Counted from the stretch's first letter, positions 49,980-61,636 are shown. The stretch is DNA of 64,000 nucleotides from Sphingomonas sp. DG1-23 (GCF_030730875.1 NZ_JAVAMA010000013.1:1-64000); one strand, 5' to 3'. The notes: generated from the sequence alone by a model not told the origin. Numbers and translations: made by a program.

Positions 49980-51775
49980 CACCCGATTGGCGCGACCTTC
50001 GCTTCCAACCATTGCCGTTCTTCCTCGCCCAGTTGCGGGCCGACCACTTCGAGCACCCGCGCGTGATACGCATTAACCCACTGAAGTTCCTTTGGGGTTA
50101 ACAGCGCCGGATCGATCAGCCGGCGCTCGATCGGTGCGAAGGTGAGCGTCTCGAAGGTCAGCATCGGCTGCTCGGCGCCTGCGATCTCCGCCTCGACGAT
50201 CAGCACCAGATTCTCGATGCGGATGCCGTATTCCCCGGCTTTGTAATAGCCGGGCTCGTTCGACAGGAACATGCCGGCGCGCAACGGCTCGAGGCTCTGG
50301 CCGCCAGGATAGAAAGGCTGGGCGATTCGCTGCGGCCCCTCGTGCACCGAAAGATAGGCGCCGACGCCGTGGCCGGTGCCATGGCCGAAATCGAGCCCGA
50401 CTTCCCAGAGCGGGGCGCGGGCGAAGCTATCGAGTTGCGCGCCGGTGGTGCCGTCGGGGAAGATCGTGGTGGCGATGCCGATATGACCCTTGAGCACGCG
50501 GGTGAAGCGATCCTTCATCTCGGGGCTGGGCTCGCCCACCGGCATCACCCGGGTCACGTCGGTGGTGCCATCGGCATATTGGCCGCCCGAATCGACGAGG
50601 TAGAGCTGGCCGAGCTCGATCGGCAGGCTCGATTCGTCGGTGACCTTGTAGTGCGGGATCGCGCCGTTCGGTCCGGTCGCGGAGATGGTGTCGAAGCTCA
50701 GATCCTTGAGCACGCCGGTCTGGTCGCGGAATTCGCGGAGCTTGTCCGCCGCCGACATCTCGGTGAGCCCGCCGGCAGGTGCGGTTTCCTCGAACCATTT
50801 GAGGAAGCGGACCAGAGCCGCGCCGTCGCGAGCCTGCGCGGCCTTGTGTCCGGCGATCTCGGCGGGGTTCTTGAGCGCCTTGGCGAGCACCACCGGGTCG
50901 CGCAGGCCGAGGATCTTCGCGCCGCCGGCATCGAGCGAATCGAAGATCGCGGCGACCGCACGCTCGGGATCGGCTGCGACGCGCTTGCCGGCAAAGCCCT
51001 TGAGCGCGGGCGCGAAGGCGGCGCGATCATGGACGCGAATCGCATTGCCGAGATGCTGGCGGATGGCGTCGGTGATTTTCTCGGGCGCGACGAACAGGTC
51101 GGCGGTGCCGTCGGCGTTGACGATCGCATAAGCCAGCGCGACCGGGGTATGGCTGACGTCGTCGCCGCGGACGTTGAATGCCCAGGCGATCGAGTCGAGC
51201 GCCGACAGCACCACTGCGTCGGCCTTGCGCGCACTGAGCCACTCGGCGATCTCGGCGCGCTTTGCCGCGGAGGTGCGGCCGGCGGCGGCATCATCCTGCA
51301 CGCGCAAGGTCGAGTCGGAAGGAGCAGGGCGGTCGGGCCACACCGAGTCGACCGGATTGGTGTCGACCGCGACCAGTTCGGCGCCCTTCTCGGCCAGCGC
51401 CTTGCGCGCTTCCTCGACCCACGCGCGGGTGTGCAGCCACGGATCATAGCCGATTCGGCCGCCCTCGGGCGCGTGCTCGCCGAGCCAGCCCGCGATGCTC
51501 ACCTGCGGCACCGGGACATATTGCCAGTCGTCGGCCGAGACCTGCTGGCGGACCTGCAGCGTGTAACGCCCGTCGGTAAAGATCGCCGCCTCGCTCGACA
51601 GCACCACGGCGCTGCCGGCGCTGCCCTGAAAGCCGGTCAGCCAGGCGAGCCGCTGGGCATAGGCGCCGACATATTCGGACATGTGCTCGTCGGTGAGCGG
51701 CACGACGAAGCCGTCGAGCCGGTCGCGCTTCAATTGTTCGCGAAGAGCGTGGAGGCGATCGGCGTAGCTGGACAT
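49979..51775 (-). CDS. Xaa-Pro aminopeptidase (M24B)
   Basis: 598-aa peptidase removing N-terminal residues before proline. Two creatinase-type N-domains (SSYADRLHALREQLKRDRLD, then residues ~165-310) precede the M24 pita-bread domain. Metal ligands: Asp in VDSGGQYADGTTDVTR, His in GHGTGHGVGAYLSVHEGP, Glu in NEPGYYKAGEYGIRIEN. The long form matches eukaryote-like APP enzymes. ATG 51775 is the homology start. Confidence 0.93.
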   Translation of the reverse strand: MSSYADRLHALREQLKRDRLDGFVVPLTDEHMSEYVGAYAQRLAWLTGFQGSAGSAVVLSSEAAIFTDGRYTLQVRQQVSADDWQYVPVPQVSIAGWLGEHAPEGGRIGYDPWLHTRAWVEEARKALAEKGAELVAVDTNPVDSVWPDRPAPSDSTLRVQDDAAAGRTSAAKRAEIAEWLSARKADAVVLSALDSIAWAFNVRGDDVSHTPVALAYAIVNADGTADLFVAPEKITDAIRQHLGNAIRVHDRAAFAPALKGFAGKRVAADPERAVAAIFDSLDAGGAKILGLRDPVVLAKALKNPAEIAGHKAAQARDGAALVRFLKWFEETAPAGGLTEMSAADKLREFRDQTGVLKDLSFDTISATGPNGAIPHYKVTDESSLPIELGQLYLVDSGGQYADGTTDVTRVMPVGEPSPEMKDRFTRVLKGHIGIATTIFPDGTTGAQLDSFARAPLWEVGLDFGHGTGHGVGAYLSVHEGPQRIAQPFYPGGQSLEPLRAGMFLSNEPGYYKAGEYGIRIENLVLIVEAEIAGAEQPMLTFETLTFAPIERRLIDPALLTPKELQWVNAYHARVLEVVGPQLGEEERQWLEAKVAPIG

Positions 51776-51891
51776 GGCGGTTCCTCGGACATCGGGATGC
51801 CGCGGACCGCGGGATCGACGCGCGAGTCGGCGGCTGGATTGCCGACCGTTTGGCCGATGGAATTGGAATTGGGAAGCGCTATGCCGTGGCG

Positions 51892-52971
51892 ATGACTGGC
51901 CCGCTCCCCCGTTCCGAAGTGCCGACGCCGGCGCTGATCCTCGATCGCCCCGCGCTGGAGCGCAACATCGCCGCGATGGCTGCCTTCGCCGCGGCGCAGG
52001 GCGTCGCGCTGCGGCCGCACGCCAAGACTCACAAGAGCGCGGACATCGCGCTGCGGCAGATCGCTGCGGGCGCCGCGGGCATCTGTTGCGCCAAACTCGC
52101 CGAAGCCGAGGCGCTGGCCGAAGCGGGGGTCGCAAGCATCCATCTGACCTCGCCCGTGGTGGCGCCCGGGGCGATCGCACGGCTGGCGGCGCTCCATGCG
52201 CGAATCGCGCTGTCGGTGGTGGTTGACCACCCCGACAATGCGCGGGCGCTGGGCGCCAGCACGAACGGGCTGACGGTGTTCATCGATGTCGACCCGGGCA
52301 GCCACCGCACCGGGGTGACCTCGCCGGCGGCGGCGGTCGCGCTCGCCAAGGCCATCGCCGCGACCGGCACGCTGCGGCTGGGCGGAGTCCAATATTATTG
52401 CGGCTCGCACCAGCATATCCCGAGCCTCGCCGAGCGGCGCGCGGCGATCGTCGAACGCACCGACTATCTCGGCACCGTGCTGGCGGCGCTGCGCGACGCG
52501 GGGTTCGACGCGCCGACCGTGACCGGCGGCGGCACCGGCACCTTCGCGATCGACGCTGCGCTGGGCGTGTTCACCGAGCTGCAGGTCGGCTCGTACGTCT
52601 TCCTCGACCGCGAATATATGGATTGCGAGCTCGCCGGTCCGCGCTTCGAGCCGGCCCTGTTCGTCGACGCGACGGTGGTCAGCGCCAACACGCCCGGCAT
52701 GGTGACGATCGATTCGGGGCTCAAGGCCTTCGCCACCGATGCCGGCGTGCCGGCGGTGCATGCCGGCGCCCCGGTTGCGAGCCGCTACGCCTTTACCGGC
52801 GACGAGCATGGCGCCTTGCTCGGCGAGAACCTGCCCGGATTGGGCGCGCGCGTCACGCTGATGCCGCCGCATTGCGACCCGACGGTCAACCTCTACGATC
52901 GCTATCACCTGCTCGACGGCGACACGATCTCCGGTACCTGGCCGGTGACCGCGCGCGGCCGATCGACCTGA
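51892..52971 (+). CDS. PLP-dependent D-amino-acid lyase/dehydratase (DSD1 type)
   Basis: 359 aa of the fold-type III alanine-racemase-like class, DSD1/D-threonine aldolase group. PLP lysine in LRPHAKTHKS (~43), the zinc site in MPPHCDPTVNLYDRY near the C-terminus. YYCGSHQHI and TGGGTGTFAID bind the cofactor phosphate. ATG 51892 picked as homology start. Likely acts on D-serine or D-threonine-type substrates; which one is not clear. It diverges from the M24 peptidase over 116 nt. Confidence 0.85.
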   Translation: MTGPLPRSEVPTPALILDRPALERNIAAMAAFAAAQGVALRPHAKTHKSADIALRQIAAGAAGICCAKLAEAEALAEAGVASIHLTSPVVAPGAIARLAALHARIALSVVVDHPDNARALGASTNGLTVFIDVDPGSHRTGVTSPAAAVALAKAIAATGTLRLGGVQYYCGSHQHIPSLAERRAAIVERTDYLGTVLAALRDAGFDAPTVTGGGTGTFAIDAALGVFTELQVGSYVFLDREYMDCELAGPRFEPALFVDATVVSANTPGMVTIDSGLKAFATDAGVPAVHAGAPVASRYAFTGDEHGALLGENLPGLGARVTLMPPHCDPTVNLYDRYHLLDGDTISGTWPVTARGRST

Positions 52972-53061
52972 ACGATCGCATCGCTGCGGTATCTTTACCC
53001 TTTCGGATTTATCGAGGCGATCGTCGGGGCACATCGGGGCGCCGCAAACCTGCGAGGGATC

Positions 53062-53937
53062 ATGCGCTTCTATCTCGCCAGCTCTTTTCTGTTTCCGCGC
53101 AGCTTCCGGCTGCGCCTTTTCGCGATCTGCTTCGTGGCCACGCATGTGCCTTTGCTCGCTTATGTCGGCTGGGGTGCGGCGACCGGGCGGTTGACCCTCG
53201 CCGAATTCCTGCTTCTGCTGGTCGCGACCGTGATCGGGATGACGGTGGCCTTGTTCGGGATCGGCGCGATGCTGGGTCCGCTCCATGTCGCGCAAGGCGC
53301 GCTCGCCACGCTCGAGCAGGGCAACGCCGTCGCGCCGCTCCCCGAGGGCGGCGAGGATGTGATCGGCAGCCTGCTCGGCAGCGTCAACCGCGCGGCGAGC
53401 GCCGCCGAGGCGCGGATGCGCGCGCTCGATCTGGCGTCGAAGGAGGATATGCTCACCGGCGTCCGCAACCGGCGCGGCTTCATCGCCGACATTGCCGATT
53501 TCCTCCCCGAGGAACGGCGCGGCACGATCGCGCTGATCGACCTCGACCAGTTCAAGGCGGTCAACGATCGCTTCGGCCATGACGAGGGCGATCGGGTGCT
53601 CCGCGATTTCGCCGCGCGGCTCTCGTCCGAGCTGCGCCGCGGCGATCTCGTCGCCCGCTGGGGCGGCGAGGAATTCGCGGTGCTGTTCCGCGGCGCGACC
53701 GAGGAGGAAGCAGGACGGGTGCTCGCGCGCGTCGGCCAGCGCCTGATCGCGACGCCGGTCATCGTGCGCGACGGGCAGGCGCTGACTTTCTCGGCCGGCA
53801 TCTGCCGCTTCGGCGGCGAGGCGCTCGACGACGTGCTCCTCTGCGCCGACAAGGCGCTCTACGAAGCCAAGGAAACCGGCCGCAACCGCATCGTCCGCGC
53901 CAATCGGAGCGGCCAGCCGGCGCTGCCGCTCGGCTGA
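53062..53937 (+). CDS. Membrane-bound diguanylate cyclase
   Basis: 291 aa. Two TM helices near the N-terminus (~18-36 and ~50-72), an HAMP-like linker, then a GGDEF domain. The signature is GGEEF at 201-205, with the allosteric I-site RxxD at 192-195 (RRGD), so it should make c-di-GMP under feedback. KEDMLTGVRNRRGF and LIDLDQFKAVNDRFGHDEGD are conserved. No EAL domain and no periplasmic sensor of size. Confidence 0.95.
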   Translation: MRFYLASSFLFPRSFRLRLFAICFVATHVPLLAYVGWGAATGRLTLAEFLLLLVATVIGMTVALFGIGAMLGPLHVAQGALATLEQGNAVAPLPEGGEDVIGSLLGSVNRAASAAEARMRALDLASKEDMLTGVRNRRGFIADIADFLPEERRGTIALIDLDQFKAVNDRFGHDEGDRVLRDFAARLSSELRRGDLVARWGGEEFAVLFRGATEEEAGRVLARVGQRLIATPVIVRDGQALTFSAGICRFGGEALDDVLLCADKALYEAKETGRNRIVRANRSGQPALPLG

Positions 53938-53992
53938 GCAAAGCGTCGACACGGGGCTTCGACACGGGGCCAAGCTGGGATAAGGGCAAGGG

Positions 53993-56092
53993 ATGACCGA
54001 TCTTCCCAAGCCCCCCAAAGCCGCCACGCGTCCGCACAGTTTCTCCGCACATGGCGTCACGCTCGACGATCCCTGGGCATGGCTGCGCGACCCCGGCTAT
54101 CCCGACGTCACCGACAAGGACGTGCTCGCCTATCTCGAGGAGGAGAACGCCTATTTCGAGGCGGTGATCGCGCCGATCAAGCCGCTCAGCGAACGGCTGT
54201 TCGAGGAGATGCGCGGGCGGATCAAGGAGGACGAATCGACCGTTCCGCAAAAGGACGGCGACTGGCTCTACTGGACCGACTACGAGACCGGCGGCGAATA
54301 TCCGCGGCTGTGGCGCAAGCCCGTCGCCGGCGGGGACGACCAGTTGATCCTCGACGAGCCGGCACTCGCCGCGGGCAAGGAATATTTCCGGGTCGGCGCG
54401 GTCACCACCAGCGAGGACGGCACGCTGATGGCGTGGTCGAGCGACGATGACGGTTCGGAACGCTACACGATCCGCTTCAAGGATCTCGGCGGCGGCGAGA
54501 CGATCGGCGAGAAGATCGAGGGCGCCGCCGGCAAATGGGGCGACGTCTCGATCGAAGGCACGATCGGCAACATCGTGTTCACCGCCAAGGGCGACGCCAT
54601 CCTCTACGGCGTGACCGACGAGAATTGGCGGACCCGGACGATCAAGCTGCACCGGCTGGGTACCAGCCCGGCGGACGACGTCACGGTCTATTTCGAGGAG
54701 GAGCTCGGCTTCTCGGTCGGGGTCGAATTGAGCAGCGACCGAAAATGGATCCTGCTCACCACCAGCGATCACGAGACCAGCGAGATCCGGCTGTATCCGG
54801 CCGATAACCCCTTGGCCGAACCGATCATGGTCAGCCCGCGCAAGCAGGGCCGCGAATATGACGTCGATCTGCACGGCGACACGCTGTTCATCCACACCAA
54901 CGACACCGATCCGCAGTTCCGGCTGGCGACTGCGCGCCTGGACAATCCCGGCGAATGGGCCGAGCGGATCGGCGCTTCGCCGCATTTCTACATGACCGGC
55001 GTGGCATGCTTCGCCGATTTCTTCATCGTCGAGGGGCGCGAGGACGGGCTCGATCAGGTCGAATTGCACCGCTACGATCCCGCGGTCGCGCCGGTGCGGC
55101 TGAAATTCCCCGAGGCGAGCTACGTCGCGGGGCTCGGCGACAATCCCGAATATGCCGTCGACAAACTGCGGCTGAGCTACGAATCGATGGTCACGCCGGG
55201 CACGGTGCAGGAATATGACGTCGCCACCGGCGCGATCACGACGCTCAAGGTGCAGGAGATCCCGAGCGGCTATGACGGGGCGAAATATCGCACCGAACGG
55301 CTGAAGATCGCGGCGCGCGACGGGACCGAGGTTCCGGTGTCGATCGTCTATCCGAAGGACTTTCCGCGCGACGGCAGCGGCAAGCTCTATCTCTATGCCT
55401 ATGGCGCCTATGGCTATGCGATCCCGCCGGGTTTCTCGACCAGCCGGATGTCGTTCCTCGATCGCGGCATGGCCTTCGCCATCGCGCATATCCGCGGCGG
55501 CGACGATCTCGGCCAGACCTGGTATCACGACGGCAAGCTCGAAAAGCGGACCAACACCTTCAACGATTTCGTCGATGTCGCGAAGGGGCTCGTCGCACGC
55601 GGCTTCACGCACCGGGGCGGCATCGCGATCGCCGGGCGTTCGGCCGGTGGCGAGCTGATGGGCGCAGTGATCAATTCCGACCCCGACCTATGGGGGGCGG
55701 TGGTCGCCGACGTGCCGTTCGTCGACGTGCTCAACACGATGCTCGACGAGAGCCTGCCGCTGACGCCGGGCGAATGGCCCGAATGGGGCAATCCGATCGA
55801 GGATCCCAGGGCCTTCGAACTGATCCGTTCCTATTCGCCCTACGACAATGTCCGGGCGCAGGATTACCCGCCTCTGTTCATCTCGGGCGGGCTCAACGAT
55901 CCGCGGGTGACCTATTGGGAGCCGGCCAAATGGGCGGCGAAGCTGCGCGCCACCAAGACCGACCAGAATGTGCTGGTGCTCAAGACCAATATGGGCGCCG
56001 GGCATGGCGGCAAATCGGGCCGCTGGGAGAGCCTGAAGGAATCTGCCGACGAGATGGCGTTCGTGCTGTGGCAGCTGGGCGTGGAGAGGTAG
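53993..56092 (+). CDS. ptrB: Oligopeptidase B (S9A prolyl oligopeptidase family)
   Basis: 699-aa cytosolic serine peptidase cleaving after basic residues in short peptides. N-terminal beta-propeller (~75-410), C-terminal hydrolase domain. Triad S550 (AGRSAGGELMGA), D636 (GGLNDPRVTYWEPAKW) and H671 (MGAGHGGKSGR). YGAYGYAIPPGFSTSRMSFLDRG and HIRGGDDLGQTWYHDGK are OpdB motifs. No signal peptide. Confidence 0.92.
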   Translation: MTDLPKPPKAATRPHSFSAHGVTLDDPWAWLRDPGYPDVTDKDVLAYLEEENAYFEAVIAPIKPLSERLFEEMRGRIKEDESTVPQKDGDWLYWTDYETGGEYPRLWRKPVAGGDDQLILDEPALAAGKEYFRVGAVTTSEDGTLMAWSSDDDGSERYTIRFKDLGGGETIGEKIEGAAGKWGDVSIEGTIGNIVFTAKGDAILYGVTDENWRTRTIKLHRLGTSPADDVTVYFEEELGFSVGVELSSDRKWILLTTSDHETSEIRLYPADNPLAEPIMVSPRKQGREYDVDLHGDTLFIHTNDTDPQFRLATARLDNPGEWAERIGASPHFYMTGVACFADFFIVEGREDGLDQVELHRYDPAVAPVRLKFPEASYVAGLGDNPEYAVDKLRLSYESMVTPGTVQEYDVATGAITTLKVQEIPSGYDGAKYRTERLKIAARDGTEVPVSIVYPKDFPRDGSGKLYLYAYGAYGYAIPPGFSTSRMSFLDRGMAFAIAHIRGGDDLGQTWYHDGKLEKRTNTFNDFVDVAKGLVARGFTHRGGIAIAGRSAGGELMGAVINSDPDLWGAVVADVPFVDVLNTMLDESLPLTPGEWPEWGNPIEDPRAFELIRSYSPYDNVRAQDYPPLFISGGLNDPRVTYWEPAKWAAKLRATKTDQNVLVLKTNMGAGHGGKSGRWESLKESADEMAFVLWQLGVER

Positions 56093-56775
56093 TGCCGCAC
56101 CGGAAGTTGCGCCGAAGTTGTCAAAGTATCGGGTCTGCGCGCAATGGGCCCGCGTCGCAACTTCGCAACATGCTGATTCATTGGGAAAAGCACCGGCTGC
56201 GCGCGCGCCTTTCGGGAGCGATGCGACGCGCTGGCGTCCATGACGCGCCACCGACGCGCCGGTCTGGCGACACCAGGGTCACACTGGGGCGACGGTCGTG
56301 CGACATCGGGGCACACGCACGCGACGGCCGCGCGACACCAGGGGCACAGTGGTGCGGCCGTCATGCGTCGCCAAGGTCACGGTGCGCGCTTTCCCCGGCT
56401 GCGCAGAGAGGATCCGACGATTTCAAAGAACGAACGGCAAGGGCGGCCCGGAGGCAAGCAGATGAAATCCTGGTTTACAAGGGCGGGGTGGTGCTTTGGT
56501 TGGGGCGCGGACCATCTCGGATTGGGCCGAGACTTGTTCTGGAATCTCCCTTTCCTCTTGATCCGGGGAGGAGAGGGAAACTTGCCAGCTTGTGGGCTCT
56601 TGTTGGCCAGCTTCGCCTAGAGATGGGTAGAGCGGAGCTCCGCTCCGCGCGGCCGCTTTGCGGCCGCACCCCCTCACCCAACTCCGACTAAGGCCCAGCT
56701 AGGCCGGACCCAAGTCTGCGCGACCCTCTACCCCTTGCAGGGGGCGAGGGAAGGTTGGGCTGCATATCGATGCCC
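56093..56775. other. Gene-free, repeat-rich region
   Basis: About 680 bp without a convincing gene. It has low-complexity GCGACAC/CACGCGACG tracts (56220-56400), then a series of inverted repeats: AGCGGAGCTCCGCT (56630-56643 area), GCGGCCGCTTTGCGGCCGC, and CTCTACCCCTTGCAGGGGGCGAG. A 173-codon open frame (56170-56691) has no family match that I recognise and ends inside the repeats. Confidence 0.6.
56530..56765. repeat. Composite of palindromic repeat fragments
   Basis: Contains CTCCCTTTCCTCTTGATCCGGGGAGGAGAGGGAAAC, GGAGCTCC palindromes and a last arm CCCTTGCAGGGGGCGAGGGAAGGTTGGGCT. These pieces resemble halves of the palindromic repeats near infB, in truB and after rel. It looks like an older, partly decayed insertion cluster. 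Confidence 0.55.
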
Positions 56776-56964
56776 CTAACGCCGCGCGCGCTCGGCCAGC
56801 CGGGTTTCGCGGTGGCAGGTGTGACAGAAAGCGAAGTCGAATATCTCGCTGAGCGCCCAGGCCTGGCTTTCCAGGTTCCATTCCGCCCAGGCGTCGCGCG
56901 TCACCGCCACGCTGCCGCAGCGTTCGCACGCATATTCTACCCGAGGAGTGCCGCCTTCTGCCAC
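56776..56964 (-). CDS. Small zinc-ribbon-like protein (62 aa)
   Basis: GTG-started 62-aa protein with two CxxC pairs: YACERCGSVAVTRDAWAEW and FCHTCHRETRL. Between them WNLESQAWALSEIFDFAF. The Cys pairs would bind one zinc. I know similar short sphingomonad proteins with no assigned role. The GTG start lacks a strong ribosome site and is uncertain. Confidence 0.68.
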   Translation of the reverse strand: MAEGGTPRVEYACERCGSVAVTRDAWAEWNLESQAWALSEIFDFAFCHTCHRETRLAERARR

Positions 56965-57081
56965 GGGCGCATCGTGGCACGGTTCGCGTCCGCTTCGGAG
57001 CGAACTGTATCCGTAATGGAGGTGTCTGTCCGGCCGACCGCGGATACCTTTTGGTTACCGTGCCGCGCCTAGCCTAGCGGA

Positions 57082-57720
57082 ATGCGGCACTCTCCCGATT
57101 TCCACCGGCAGATACGCCGCACGCGCTGGCGCCGCCGCGCCCGTTTCGACTTCCGGATGGCCCTGGTGGCGGTGATCTTCGTCGGCGGCGTGGCCGGGCT
57201 GCGGCTGGGCGGCGAATGGCGCCGGCCGACCGATGCGGCGCCGGCGCTTCCCGAATCGGTCGACCCCTGGGCCGAATCGCGCAGATCAGCCGAATTGCTC
57301 AAGGGCCAGGAAGGTCCGCCGCCGCGGATCGAAATTACCGAAGGGCGGGGCGGGGCTTCCGCATCCGGGCGCGTCTCGGCGCGGTTCGGCTTCTGCCACA
57401 GCGGCGGGGGCACCAATTGCGTGGTCGACGGCGACACCGTCTGGATGCAGGGCGAGCGCATCCGCATCGCCGATATCGACGCGCCCGAGACCCATCCCCC
57501 ACGCTGCGCCGAGGAGGCGAAGCTCGGCAGCGCGGCGACCGAACGGCTGCAGGCGCTGCTCAATCAGGGCCCGGTGACGCTGGAGATCGCCGACCGCGAT
57601 ACCGACCGTTACGGCCGCAAGCTGCGCATCATCTCCCGAGACGGCCGGTCGCTAGGCGCGCAGCTGGTCGACGAAGGCCTGGCGCGGCGCTGGACCGGAC
57701 GCCGCCTGCCCTGGTGCTGA
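57082..57720 (+). CDS. Membrane-anchored thermonuclease-family protein
   Basis: 212 aa. Basic N-terminus and one TM helix (FRMALVAVIFVGGVAGLRLGG, ~24-44), a linker, then a staphylococcal-nuclease fold: NCVVDGDTVWMQGERIRIADIDAPETHPP, and DRDTDRYGRKLRIISRDG, LVDEGLARRW. The Arg/Asp/Glu active-site residues are present. It ends WTGRRLPWC. Periplasmic or surface nuclease, probably. Confidence 0.87.
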   Translation: MRHSPDFHRQIRRTRWRRRARFDFRMALVAVIFVGGVAGLRLGGEWRRPTDAAPALPESVDPWAESRRSAELLKGQEGPPPRIEITEGRGGASASGRVSARFGFCHSGGGTNCVVDGDTVWMQGERIRIADIDAPETHPPRCAEEAKLGSAATERLQALLNQGPVTLEIADRDTDRYGRKLRIISRDGRSLGAQLVDEGLARRWTGRRLPWC

Positions 57721-57723
57721 AGA

Positions 57724-58368
57724 TCAGCCGCGCGGCTGCTGATCGGCGGGAACCGGCGTGAGCTCGTAAATGTCCATCTGCCGGTCATTGGTTCCGGCGA
57801 CGGCCAGCCGCCAGCGGAAGCCGCCGACGCGCTCGACCACGCCGACCATGTCGCGCGCAGGCTCGTTGCCATAGCCGAGCGAATTGTCGCCGGCCCGGCG
57901 CTGGCGGGCGCCCAGAAACACATAGCGCTTGCCGTCCGGGTAGAAATAGCCGGCAGCCGGATCGCTGCCGGTCTGCTTGACGAAGGCGATCCCGTCGGCC
58001 GTCCCCGAGATGAAGCAATAGTCGCTCGTCGAGCTGCGCGCGGTCGCGGAGCCGCGCGGCGGCGTGCGCAGCCGCACGACGCGGCAGCGATACGAGCCGG
58101 GGGTGAGGCTGGGCAGGTCGAGGCCGGCGTCGGGATCGACCAATTTGCCCTGCGCGGTCCGGACGCGGGGCGGCAGCTTCGCGTGCAGGCCGTTCCAGCT
58201 CGCGCGCAGGCCGTCGAGCCGCGCCTCGTCCTCAGGGGTGATGGAGGCCCGCCATGCGGGAGTCTCTTCGATCGTGACGGTGCTGACCAGTACCACCTGC
58301 GGCGGGGTCTTGGCCGCGCAGGCGCCGAGTGTTGCACACATGATAAGCGTGGCGATGCGCCGGTACAT
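57724..58368 (-). CDS. DUF4893-type lipoprotein
   Basis: 214 aa from ATG 58368, 6-9 nt after GGAGGG. Lipobox TLGACAA makes Cys ~17 the lipidated residue. The body matches DUF4893: ITPEDEARLDGLRASWNGL, LVDPDAGLDLPSLTPGSYRCRVVRL, and WRLAVAGTNDRQMDIYELTPV at the end. Sphingomonad-typical; function unknown. Convergent with the nuclease gene. Confidence 0.8.
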   Translation of the reverse strand: MYRRIATLIMCATLGACAAKTPPQVVLVSTVTIEETPAWRASITPEDEARLDGLRASWNGLHAKLPPRVRTAQGKLVDPDAGLDLPSLTPGSYRCRVVRLRTPPRGSATARSSTSDYCFISGTADGIAFVKQTGSDPAAGYFYPDGKRYVFLGARQRRAGDNSLGYGNEPARDMVGVVERVGGFRWRLAVAGTNDRQMDIYELTPVPADQQPRG

Positions 58369-58530
58369 TGGCCACCCTCCGATCAACATCCGAATTGTCG
58401 AAAACTCTTGCCGAAAGATGAACGCGATACGTTAACGAACCGTAAACGGCACGTACCATATTGCGCTGCAGCAAGAAATGGGGATGCGATCGCTCTCCGC
58501 GCTTTTCGAGCAGGCGACGGCGCGAAAAGC

Positions 58531-59025
58531 TTATTCGGCGGCGCGCGCCTCGGGCTCGTCTTCGGCGATGTCCTCGGGCAGCGCCCAGACCAGGTCGCCC
58601 TTCTGGAGTATGCGGCCGTCATGCGCCTGCACGGTCACCGGTGCGATCGGGCGACGGTCCCGCGCGTCGACCAGCACTGGAAAGGCGGGGACGCAGGTGG
58701 CCCAGCGCTCGCCCCATTGCCGCAGCGCGATCATCGTCGGGAGCAATGCATGGCCTTTGTCGGTGAGGCGATATTCGATCTTGCGCCGGTCCTCGGGGCA
58801 GGGGCGCCGCTCGAGAATGTCCTTGTCGACCAGCCGCGCGAGCCGATTGGCGAGGATGTTCCGCGCGATGCCGAGCTCGGACTGGAATTCCTCGAAATGA
58901 TGGAGGCCGTTGAACGAGCCCCGCAGGATCAGGAAAGACCAGCGCTCGCCCATCGCTTCCAGCGCGGCCGGAAGGCTGCACTCTTTCGCCAGCTCGCGCA
59001 GCGTCTCTCGGACCGCACCACCCAT
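58531..59025 (-). CDS. HxlR-family transcriptional regulator
   Basis: 164 aa. Winged-helix HxlR domain (~12-105): CSLPAALEAMGERWSFLILRGSFNG, FEEFQSELGIARNILANRLARLVD (recognition helix), RRKIEYRLTDKGHALLPTMIALRQWGERW. ATG 59025 was taken because homology begins there; the frame is open to 59088. It diverges from the small secreted protein gene, with TTGCAA-type sites between them. Confidence 0.88.
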   Translation of the reverse strand: MGGAVRETLRELAKECSLPAALEAMGERWSFLILRGSFNGLHHFEEFQSELGIARNILANRLARLVDKDILERRPCPEDRRKIEYRLTDKGHALLPTMIALRQWGERWATCVPAFPVLVDARDRRPIAPVTVQAHDGRILQKGDLVWALPEDIAEDEPEARAAE

Positions 59026-59053
59026 GACTGAAAACCTTACTCCAATTCGCCGG

Positions 59054-59150
59054 TGCAAGAAACAGCATAACACATTGCAACGCAGCAATAGTTTCTTGTT
59101 GCAACTTACCTTCTTGTCAATTAGGTATTGATTCGCAACTGATGTTGCAA
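59054..59150. promoter_or_regulatory. Putative HxlR operator region with TTGCAA sites
   Basis: The 150-bp divergent spacer has TTGCAA palindromes at 59075, 59099 (inside GTTGCAAC) and 59145, with ATTGC-AACGCA-GCAAT as a dyad around 59074-59089. CAAGAAAC at 59056 matches GTTTCTTG at 59091 as an inverted pair. A fourth TTGCAA (CATTGCAATG) lies at 59501-59510. Likely autoregulatory; untested. Confidence 0.5.
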
Positions 59151-59174
59151 GCAGAAGTTCCCCAGGAGGACGAC

Positions 59175-59489
59175 ATGACCCGTTATCTTGCCGTCGCGGC
59201 AGCTGCCGCGGCCACGCTGGCGCTCACCCCCGCGACCGGCTTCGCCCAGACCGCGCGCGGTTATTATGCCGCCACGCCGGTGACTTCGCCCGAAAAGAAC
59301 AGCCTCGTCACGCGTTCGACGATCTGGAAGTGCGGCGAGGGCGTGTGCGTCGCGTCCAAGGCCAATGCCCGCGACAACATCGTCTGCGAACTCGTCGCCC
59401 GCGAAGTGGGCCAGCTCCAGTCGTTCCGCGCCAACGGCGCCGATTTCGATGCGGACGCGCTCGCCAAGTGCAACGCAAAGGCGCGCTAG
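59175..59489 (+). CDS. CC_3452-family secreted protein
   Basis: 104 aa, with signal peptide MTRYLAVAAAAAATLALTPATGFAQ and the pattern SLVTRSTIWKCGEGVCVASK...NIVCELVAREVGQLQSF...ALAKCNAKAR. The three or four Cys suggest disulfides in the periplasm. ATG 59175 follows AGGAGGACGAC. I recall this as the CC_3452 family of alphaproteobacteria; its role is unknown. Confidence 0.75.
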   Translation: MTRYLAVAAAAAATLALTPATGFAQTARGYYAATPVTSPEKNSLVTRSTIWKCGEGVCVASKANARDNIVCELVAREVGQLQSFRANGADFDADALAKCNAKAR

Positions 59490-59538
59490 GCCGCGAAAAA
59501 CATTGCAATGCAGCAGCACGGGGCGCCATCTAGGCCCC

Positions 59539-61626
<2,088 letters not shown>

Positions 61627-61636
61627 GGCTGGAGAC

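Noticed and set aside
56170..56691. 173-codon plus-strand open frame
   Set aside because: Runs through low-complexity and repeat DNA, no convincing ribosome site, no family resemblance.
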